Source of the DNA: Odobenus rosmarus divergens
Taxonomy: Eukaryota; Chordata; Mammalia; Carnivora; Odobenidae
Reading direction: 5' to 3'
Length of the DNA: 64,000 nt
NCBI RefSeq assembly: GCF_000321225.1
Contig: NW_004450944.1
Span: 1,129,299-1,193,298 of the forward strand
Part shown: positions 57,190 to 64,000 of the stretch, piece after piece
How the letters are laid out: the number at the start of each line of letters is the position of its first letter
Position numbering within the stretch: position 1 is the first letter of the stretch
Notes under the pieces: generated by a model
Seen by the model: only the letters and a program-made list of their open reading frames with translations
Told to the model about the DNA's origin: nothing
The model's database searches: none
Made by a program: the position numbers and the translations under genes

Positions 57190-57620
57190 AAATCGTGATT
57201 GTACCATTGGGACCTGGCACCCTCAAATGTCTACAGGGCTGGCCCTACTGTAGGAGTCGGGCAGGGATGTCTGTGAACAGGCTGCCCTCTAAATATCAGG
57301 ATCCCTGCTTCCCTGGCTGCCTGTCTGCTCAAACTCCAGATGATGCAGTGTTATTAATAACAAAAGAAGTTCTAGAAGACCAATACTGTTCTGTGCCCAC
57401 ACCAAAACAGAAATTGAACCCCTGGGAGCCGAGAAAACAATTCTGCAAGCCCTCCTGCTGCTTAGGCCCATTAAAAACACCTCTGAGGGGGCTCCTGCTT
57501 AGCTGTTCTTTGGGAGGGAAAGCATCCTGCAAAGTTTGTAAATGGCCCGGCTACATTTTCTTCTGTCCTAATTACAGCCGGCTCTTTCAGACTAAGTGGA
57601 GATCTTTTATCACATAGCAT
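57190..57620. other. Repeat-free sequence, possible conserved element
   Basis: No family is recognised. 'ctgtcctaattacagccggc' (57565-57584) carries a homeodomain TAATTA core, and 'gatcttttatcacatagcat' follows. Open frames in this block have no known domain. Confidence 0.38.
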
Positions 57621-57869
57621 TTGCCCTGCTGTTGGCTTTCTGCATTTGTGGTTGGGACCGAGCAGGGGGCAGCAGGAAAAGCTGGAGGAAGTATGATCTC
57701 CACTCCTGAGTCTGGGTCCTCAACTGTTTCCTTCACATGACATCTGGCTGCCTAGCACCGCAGAGAGGAACAAACATCTGCTCCACGAAAGCAGCTTCGA
57801 TGTGGCCACCCTCGGCCTGTCCAGCTGGATGTGGGGCAGGGGCTGCCCTTGTATGCCCCGAGCACAGTA

Positions 57870-58020
57870 GGCAAATGGTTTATGTGAGTTTTCTCCAGCA
57901 CACAGATCCTCATTTTAAAGAGGAGGAAACAGAGGCTTGGGGAGTTGAAGAGGCACAGATGGTAAGGCTTTTATGGCCAGGGGGTGACAGAGACCGGGCT
58001 CCAAACAGCGAATGTCTCCC
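57870..58020 (-). repeat. MIR SINE fragment, reverse strand
   Basis: 'cctcattttaaagaggagga', 'aacagaggcttggggagttg', 'aagaggcacagatggtaagg' and 'gtgacagagaccgggctcca' match the reverse MIR core. Together with the MER5 at 58243 it underlies the 233-codon open frame at 57737-58438, the longest in the window, which is therefore not a gene. Confidence 0.7.
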
Positions 58021-58242
58021 AGTCACTTATCAATCAATCACTAATCAATTACACTTACGAACTCTCTTAATCCATCAGAGGCCTGTGGGCAAAAGGGACT
58101 TACTCATACACCCCTCTGCTGGGTGTCCTTCTGCCCCCAACTCAGGGGTGGAGCTTCATAAAGAAGTGAGAATTTCCCTCTTAGTTGCTAAAATAATGCT
58201 TGCAATAGGGACTTCCTGCTTAAGCTTTTACAATTTTCTTAT

Positions 58243-58412
58243 AAGCTGTGGCTGCTCATTGGAAACACCTGGAGAGATTGTTAAAGCTCCCTGTCCCAGC
58301 ACTCACCTCAGACCAATTACTTCTGTCACTTTGGGGATGGGACAGAGGCATCCGTCATTTGAAAGGTCCCCAGATGACTGTAATGTGCAGCCACGGTTGA
58401 GATCCACTGGAA
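58243..58412 (+). mobile_element. MER5-type hAT DNA transposon relic, forward strand
   Basis: 'ggctgctcattggaaacacc', 'tggagagattgttaaagctc', 'cagaccaattacttctgtca', 'ctttggggatgggacagagg', 'catccgtcatttgaaaggtc', 'gatgactgtaatgtgcagcc' and 'acggttgagatccactgg' follow the MER5A consensus to its terminal 'gagaaccactg'-like end. It is non-autonomous and without coding capacity. Confidence 0.82.
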
Positions 58413-59019
58413 GCATTTCCACCAAAGCTGCCAGGTAAGGAGCAGAATTAGCCCTAAGGGATGGCCACAAAAGATGCTGAACTGGGCAGACTGCCTGGGT
58501 CAGAAGCCATGTCTCTGCCAGCACGCTGAGTGGAAAGGTGTCTCCGTTTCTTTCTGGGGTGCATCATGTCAGAGTCACCTGTGCACGGTACCAAATGTCT
58601 GCTCCCCCAACACATGACACCTGCCGGGCTTAGGCAAGTCCAGCCATGGCCAGCCTGTCCTCTCTCCCCGAGTTCCAGGTCTACACCTTATGAAAGACCC
58701 CCGATATCGATCTGGTGCAGCAGTTACCACCAGGGTGTTGGGGCCAACAACGTCTGGTTCTGTTGGACTCTATTCACCCCGGAAGTCACTTGCAGAAAGT
58801 TGCCCTACCGGTAGCTGGTTCCCCAAGTCTCTCTGTCTGCAGGGGTTCTCTGGCCAGAGAGCATGCTCAGTAAGACTGGCCAGAAGTGTCAGGGAGTGAG
58901 CACCCCAATGGCAGACAATGACTGGTGGAGGAATACTCCCTCCTCCTCATCCCTTGATGGGACAATCCCTGGAGGTCCCCAGGGGGACTGAGCCCCAGCT
59001 GCCCATGGTGGTAGCTGGG
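58413..59019. other. Unclassified sequence upstream of dispersed repeat D
   Basis: No gene is seen. It may be the body of the same unclassified repeat that ends at 59128, but I cannot align it with the other copies by eye. Confidence 0.35.
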
Positions 59020-59128
59020 TCCCAATGTATCTTGCATGGGGCGCCTCTCTCACTTCTTCACTCCCTCACCATTCCTCCTGGGATCCCTCGTTCAGGCTTG
59101 GCTGTTGGGGGCACCCAAACTAAGACAT
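59020..59128 (+). repeat. Unclassified dispersed repeat, copy D (3' end)
   Basis: 'ctctctcacttcttcactcc', 'ctcctgggatccctcgttca' and 'tgggggcacccaaactaaga' plus 'ca' share the terminal order of copies A-C. Confidence 0.45.
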
Positions 59129-60134
59129 CATGAGACTCTGAGTTAATGCCTCAGAGCCTGGCTTGCCTCAGCTTTTAAAAGCCTGTGAAAGCAAAAGGTG
59201 ACACTGTGCAGGAGGCGATCACTCACTGCCTGCAGTGGGGAGAGGCAGGAAAGGTCAGCTGCTGGGACTGCCCAGCCCAGAGGCTGAGCCCTTCTTTCCT
59301 GGCTTCCCCATGTCCCTCCCCAGGTGGGTTCCAGAGGGGCCACAGTGCTGGCCCACCTGATGGATGGACTCTGGGTTAAACCTCCAACATTCCTTCTGGG
59401 CAGAGATTCAGGAACTTTCACTTGGAGGTCCTGGGTCGCTCATTAAATAATTAAATCACTTACAAAGGCCTTTATGCCAGATCCCCAGTTCTTTCACTCA
59501 GTATAAACAGAGCCTCAGCCTAAACTATTCTCTCCTGTCTTAAATAGCCAGGAATATGAGAAATTGGCCTTTTACTGCCTAGTCTGTGCCAAAAGAGGTA
59601 GGAACTTGGCCATACCACCTCCCCAGTGCTACTCCCAGGTACTTCTGTTTGGAGGCACGATGTGTCTGGATGTCACTCTTTTTGGGATCTCAGTGACCAG
59701 TAACCTTAGCTTGGATCCTTCATTTCATTGGCCAATGCAACATGGTGAAGTTCTCATTTTTGTCATTCCTTTCTTGGAAATGCTTTCATAAAGAGAAACA
59801 TCTCTTTGTCAACTATTTGGTGACCCGAGGTACAGTTTTACAAGAAAGAAATAAATGCTGGATTCTTTCTTGCTATTTACCAGCTTTCAAAATAATGAGT
59901 TGGTTACTGGGCATCTTCCAAAGGTGATCAATGAGTTCTCCTTTCAAGTATCATGACGGACTGTGGTTCCATGCATTGGAGGCTCAGAATGTCACATCTT
60001 TAGCCAGTGGGAAACCTCCCAAATTGGCTTCTGGGTCCTACTGACATGACCCAAACAGACTTGATTAACTGCTTTGTTGTCTGGTGTGACACAATGTTCT
60101 GTCTCTTAGCTCCACTAGTTTCAGGGATCTCTAC
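59129..60134. other. Unique sequence, no gene recognised
   Basis: Nothing recognisable is seen. Open frames (59143-59421 minus, 59564-59791 plus) have no domain. Confidence 0.4.
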
Positions 60135-60240
60135 TAGAGCTAGAAGAGACCTCAGTAATCATGGAGCCCACTCTGTCCTAGCATTTTACAGATAAGAATC
60201 CAAGATCCAGGGAAGTGAGACAACTTGCCCAGGTACCCCT
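60135..60240 (-). repeat. MIR3-like SINE, reverse strand
   Basis: 'agagctagaagagacctcag', 'taatcatggagcccactctg', 'cattttacagataagaatcc' and 'agacaacttgcccaggtacc' fit the reverse-oriented MIR3-type pattern. Confidence 0.6.
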
Positions 60241-60649
60241 AGGGTGTTCATGGCTTAGCTGGGGCATGCAGCAAGTTTTTGACTCATCCATGAGTGGTCT
60301 TTCTTAGAACCACACACTCCCTTCCCTGCATTATTCACCCATGTATTTGTTTCTCACAAATGTTGTTTCTCACAACTGTTTCAAACAGTTGTCTTGATTC
60401 TGACTTGTTCTATGTGCCAACAGCTCATCTCCTGAATCAATCCCATACTGACAGAGACTGGGATTTTAACTTCTTTTGAGTCCTTCATGCTTGCTCAGAT
60501 ACAGTGATATATCAATTAATACTTGAGGATGCAAATGAAATTAGTGGAATTTCTCTTCCCTGAATCAAATGACTGTTCTTTCCAAAACTCAAATAATACA
60601 TTTCATAATTACATAGGACTCTCTTATCCATACAGAAAGTTCTTTCAGT
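60241..60649. other. Unique sequence with short tandem and palindrome
   Basis: A 16-bp near-perfect tandem pair ('ttgtttctcacaaatg', 'ttgtttctcacaactg') lies at 60347-60378. It overlaps a 10-bp-arm perfect inverted repeat with a 1-nt loop (60372-60392). No gene is seen. Confidence 0.5.
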
Positions 60650-60770
60650 CCTCCACTGAGGTAACATGGGGAAACTTAGTTAACCATTCTGGCTTCCAGT
60701 GTGCTCATCAGTAAAACGGGGATAATAGCTTCTTGTGGCCCTGTCAGAAGCTTGCCCCCAACTCTAGGAG
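60650..60770 (+). repeat. MIR SINE fragment, forward strand
   Basis: 'catggggaaacttagttaac', 'cattctggcttccagtgtgc' and 'tcatcagtaaaacggggata' then 'atagc' correspond to the MIR middle (gggcaagttacttaac... tcatctgtaaaatggggataat). Confidence 0.6.
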
Positions 60771-61034
60771 ATGTTACAAGGAGATCTCCAGACACTTCAG
60801 AGCAAAGTTCCCAAAACCTTCCAAATGGACAGGCAAAACATTTTATGGAATTCACACTTTAATATAATTTGAACACCTTAATTTCTATAATATCCTCCAC
60901 TGACATGTCTGCGGATGGTATTCTTTTTTATAAGAGCCTAGGTAAATCCTCTTACTACCCTTGTAAGCATGGGAGGCTAACTGTGATTCCCTCTACAGAA
61001 ATAAACCGAAATGCCCTCAGCCTATTAGGGATGG

Positions 61035-61450
61035 GGCATTGTATTAGTTTCCCGGGGCTGTTGTAACAAATCACCAGAAGCTGGGAGCCTTAAACAACAG
61101 AGACTTATTCTCTCACAGTTTTGGAGGCCCGAAGTCCAAAATCAAGATGTCAACAGGGCCACACTCCCTCCAGAGGCTCCAGGAAAGAATACTTCCTTGT
61201 CTTTTCCAGCTTCCAAATCTCTGTCCCTGTCCTCAAATGGCCTCCTTCTCTGTGTGGATCCAGTCGCCCTCTCCCTCTCTCTTACAGAGACACTTGTGAT
61301 AATATGTGGGGGCCACCCGGATAAGCCAGGGTAATCTCTTCCTTTCAGGACCCTTAATTTAATTACATCTTTGGCCATTCAAGGTTAATACTCACGCCTT
61401 TGCCATATAAAGGTAATATTTATAGGTTCTGAGGATTAGGAAGCCTATCT
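61035..61450 (-). repeat. MaLR-like LTR relic, reverse strand
   Basis: 'ttgtattagtttcccggggc', 'tgttgtaacaaatcaccaga', 'taaacaacagagacttattc', 'tctcacagttttggaggccc', 'gaagtccaaaatcaagatgt' and, at the far end, 'ataggttctgaggattagg' match the reverse complement of an MLT1/MST-type mammalian LTR. It is a solo, degenerate LTR and no viral genes are present in the window. Confidence 0.6.
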
Positions 61451-61789
61451 TGGAGAGGAGCATTTTTTTTTTTTTACAGCCTATCCCAGGTATGATCAAG
61501 TTTTTGTGACACTCTTTAGAGAAATACTTAATGGAAATTTCAGATTTGCTAAAGCAACACCTGACTGGAGACCAGGGCATTATTCATATTGCGTGATGCA
61601 TGGTGGTGGGGGGGTGATGAGGGGGGTGTGATGACATTTCCTTCCCGAAGTATGACTTCCCCCGGATGTCGCCGTCTGGAATTGGAGGTGAAAGGGCAAT
61701 CAGTCACTTTCCCTGTCCCACTTCGCCTAATCCTCAGGGGGAATCCTTTGAGACAGTTGTTACCAGCTAAGGCTGGGCAGTTAAGAACA
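61451..61789. other. Unique sequence, no gene recognised
   Basis: A T11 run is at 61465-61475 and a GGGGGGG/GGGG-bearing patch at 61600-61630. No gene is seen. Confidence 0.4.
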
Positions 61790-61990
61790 CAGGCTCCAAG
61801 GCCTGGCTTCCTACTTGCCGTGTAGGCCCTGCCGCTTACAAGCCATGTGAACTTCAGCAAACAATTCCACTTCCTTGTGACTGCTTTTCCTTCTTTGCCA
61901 TGGAGTCTATGTAACGCCACCTCGTGAAGTGGGGGCTGAGATGAGTCAATACATTGTTAAGACCCTCAGCCCAGCCCTTGGCACAGAGAA
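61790..61990 (+). repeat. MIR SINE, forward strand
   Basis: 'aacacaggctccaaggcctg', 'ctgccgcttacaagccatgt', 'gaacttcagcaaacaattcc', 'gctgagatgagtcaatacat' and 'cagcccagcccttggcacag' follow MIR order. Confidence 0.72.
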
Positions 61991-62024
61991 AAATCCACAG
62001 TACATGAGCTGTGATTTTTGTTTG

Positions 62025-62110
62025 TATTTGCAAATGAGGAAACTGAGGCCTGGGGGAGTTAACTATCACTGCCAAGTTCGCAGAGCTGATAAGCGGGACA
62101 GCTGTCATTC
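62025..62110 (-). repeat. MIR SINE fragment, reverse strand
   Basis: 'tatttgcaaatgaggaaact', 'gaggcctgggggagttaact' and 'gccaagttcgcagagctgat' with 'aagcgggacagctg' match the reverse MIR core, only 35 bp from the forward MIR. Confidence 0.68.
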
Positions 62111-62793
62111 CAAGGGTACAAAGTTCCAGTTACACAGGATGAACAAATTCTAGAGCTCTGCCATACAGCTCGGTGACTATAATTAATCATCCTGTATTAT
62201 GTGCTGGACATTTGCTAAGTGAGTAGATCTCGGATGCTCTCCTTCCCAAAACAAAGGTAACTATGTGAGGAGATGGACATGTTCACGAGGCTGATTGTAG
62301 TAATCATTTCACTGTGTATATATATATATCAAACCATCATGCTTTCTCCTTTAAATATACAAAATTCTTATTTGAAAAAACTCACAAAGCCAGGCCTGAG
62401 ACCCCACAGATCCGTGCTTGGCTATCATGATGGACCACCTTTTGCATCCAGAAGGAAAGGTACAAAAGATCCAAAACACAATAGAGCTTTGGACGGTTTT
62501 TCTTTAAATTTAATACATTAATTGGAGGCCAAAACCGTCTACCCTCTATTTCCCCTCCTGGAAATGGCATATGATGACAGGATTCACTTGACAGAGCAAA
62601 TTCTCCAAAATGCCTGCAGGTCTACTCACGCCAACAGAAAGCAAAAGTTCCTGGACAGGGCTCCAGAGTTAGTTCTGAAAGGCTGTTTCACGCTCAACAT
62701 TTTCTCCAAGGTGAATTCTGAACACTTTCAGGTTCTTTTGTTTATTTTAGGAAAAATGAATGGTATGGCTGAAGCTTTTGTTTCTACCTCAAC
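62111..62793. other. Unique sequence with a TA run
   Basis: A short (TA)n run lies at about 62317-62327. An open frame at 62522-62920 spans the poly-T below and is not supported as a gene. Confidence 0.4.
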
Positions 62794-62815
62794 TTTTTTT
62801 TTTTTTTTTTTTTTT
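62794..62815. repeat. Poly-T run (22)
   Basis: Twenty-two T residues followed directly by GCAG. No retrotransposon body is recognised on either side. Confidence 0.9.
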
Positions 62816-63040
62816 GCAGAGATGCGTGGGGACGGGCCTGGGGTCTGTAATATAAATTTGCTGCACTGTGAAATCAAAGAATTCCTCCAAGAAGAGAAAA
62901 GGTTGATGGTAGCCATGTGAGGTGGCTTCTGTCACTCAGACCACAACAAGAACTAAAGGCAGAACGTCAACACAGTTCTGAAGTAGCGTATCAAGAATGT
63001 GGCTAGGGGTTAGGAATTATGCTCAACAAGGAAGGTCTAG

Positions 63041-63044
<4 letters not shown>

Positions 63045-63073
<29 letters not shown>
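63045..63073. repeat. (GT)n microsatellite, 14 units
   Basis: A pure GT run followed by a short degenerate TG/CA stretch to about 63135. It is a likely polymorphic marker. Confidence 0.95.
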
Positions 63074-63075
<2 letters not shown>

Positions 63076-63305
63076 TGCACATGTGAGCAGAGGTATGTGT
63101 GCTCACACAGGTATGCACATTACGTGTGTGCTATCATACCTACAAGTGTGTATACCTCCAACTCTGCTAGGATCTTTGTACAACTTCCCACCTGTCTCTC
63201 CTGCTAGGACACATTATGACCAAATGTGTCTACTGAAACTTAGGTAACACTGTGTCAATTATACTAAAAAAAAAAAATCTCAAATGTGTCTGGACTATTG
63301 AGCAG

Positions 63306-63306
<1 letters not shown>

Positions 63307-63336
<30 letters not shown>
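63307..63336. repeat. (AC)n microsatellite, 15 units
   Basis: A pure AC run, complementary to the GT run 234 bp upstream. Confidence 0.95.
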
Positions 63337-63337
<1 letters not shown>

Positions 63338-63338
<1 letters not shown>

Positions 63339-63859
63339 CAAAGGTGTTCAATGCTTTTCATTAACTAGAAATCCCCTAAACATGTTTGTATGTATTAATA
63401 ATGTGACTGCCAAGTATTTTTAAAATAAAAAGAACTTAAAGTGGTTTCTAATCAGAGATACACACTATATAAATAAATTAAAAATATACAAAGTAATATA
63501 AAGAGAGGTGAGGGGAAAAGGCATACATAGTCAAGACTGTTACTTATTTTGGTTGAGCATTCAGTGTGGTCCCAGCTTTCCAACAGGCAAGGCAGAAAGG
63601 CCAAGCAATAGAACACACCGTGTAATTTATGGGTTAGTCGTCCACAGAATGGAGGCATGCTGTACGATACTTATGAGGGATCGCTATTATTTGTCTATTT
63701 CTGGAAAACCTGGGGGAGATATTTAAAAAGAATATATAATGGTTCTGTAGTATTATTACCCTGAGGTAATTGTTATGAGGATTTGGTACTTCCACTCTCT
63801 TCCCATTTAAAAAAATACAGATGAAATCATATGTAGTGATATTTTCTTATTTTTTTCTA
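63338..63859. other. AT-rich unique sequence, no gene recognised
   Basis: Nothing is recognisable. It is possibly part of the same old L1 that is readable further right, but too diverged to align by eye. Confidence 0.38.
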
Positions 63860-64000
63860 ATAGACTTCTATCTTAAGAGTTTTTCCATGTCATGAAAAGT
63901 GGTCTCACACCTCATGTTTAATGGCTATATGGTTCATGGAACAGCTCAGCCTTATTTACTGAGCTATTCTCATCACCTGGTGCACTTTGGCTCTTTTTAA
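63860..64000 (-). repeat. Old L1 3' region, reverse strand, continues past window
   Basis: 'gagtttttccatgtcatgaa', 'cctcatgtttaatggctata' and 'ttatttactgagctattctc' match the reverse complement of an L1M 3' part (ccatgtcattaaa... aatggctgcatagtattcc... tatttaaccattc). It is cut by the window edge. Confidence 0.55.

Noticed and set aside
57737..58438. Longest open frame in the window (233 codons, plus strand)
   Set aside because: It overlaps a reverse MIR (57870-58020) and a MER5 relic (58243-58412), has no recognisable domain, and its length is within chance expectation for 64 kb in six frames.
62522..62920. 132-codon open frame with acceptor-like T22-GCAG
   Set aside because: The frame runs through a poly-T giving poly-Phe. 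The T run plus GCAG is acceptor-like by chance and no matching donor or domain is recognised.
1..64000. CRISPR arrays, operons, insertion sequences or phage genes
   Set aside because: The base composition, Can-SINE/L1/MIR/L2 content and lack of long open frames show a mammalian nuclear genome. No regularly spaced repeats of CRISPR type occur.
1..64000. tRNA genes at the SINE heads
   Set aside because: The tRNA-like stretches belong to Can-SINEs. They are fused to CT-rich bodies and A tails and many are flanked by target-site duplications, so they are retrotransposons and not tRNA genes.

Overview
This is gene-poor vertebrate nuclear DNA from a placental mammal, almost certainly a carnivoran. 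The main evidence is about a dozen copies of a tRNA-derived SINE of the Can-SINE (SINEC) type. Each starts near 'ggggcgcctgggtggctcag', has a CT-rich middle and ends in an 'aataaataaa' A-rich tail. The SINE heads and two short L1 3' ends (30862-31051 and 33559-33690) resemble those I know from arctoid carnivorans (bears, seals, mustelids) more than the dog-type element. That finer placement is an inference from memory. I found no prokaryotic or plasmid features.

I could not support any protein-coding exon, tRNA, rRNA or known small RNA gene. Open frames of 60-233 codons occur on both strands, but the longest lie over interspersed repeats, simple repeats or unremarkable sequence, and none shows a recognisable domain. 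The window is best read as intergenic or intronic sequence.

Layout. 0-9 kb: an old L2 (380-1240, minus), a SINE, MIRs and a broken minus-strand L1 (6478-8400) carrying a SINE and a 33-bp micro-insertion. 9-24 kb: unique sequence, MIRs, a roughly 2.2-kb plus-strand L2 (14150-16370) split by a SINE, and a MER5-type DNA transposon. 24-38 kb: an L1M 3' end, a SINE doublet, a young-looking L1 3' end, a 215-bp tandem duplication (31415-31838), a perfect foldback containing L1 sequence (33386-33472), MIRs and an LTR-like repeat. 38-41 kb: the largest element, a 3-kb dead L1 ORF2 to 3' region. 41-50 kb: mostly unique, with an L2, MIRs and two stacked SINEs. 50-52.3 kb: an unusual run of non-B-DNA-prone sequence (alternating TG tract, pyrimidine tract, purine/G-rich tract, compact G-quadruplex) beside a repeat-free segment that looks like a regulatory element. 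53-64 kb: a SINE, L1M, L2, MIR, MER5 and LTR-like fragments, and an opposed GT/CA microsatellite pair.

Nothing here forms an operon or a new gene system. The most interesting signals are mutational and structural: templated or foldback insertion, hyper-truncated retrotransposition, segmental tandem duplication and non-B DNA clustering. Several repeat-free blocks are candidate conserved regulatory DNA. Repeat family names come from recalled consensus patterns and were not checked by database search, so element edges are approximate unless a target-site duplication is given.
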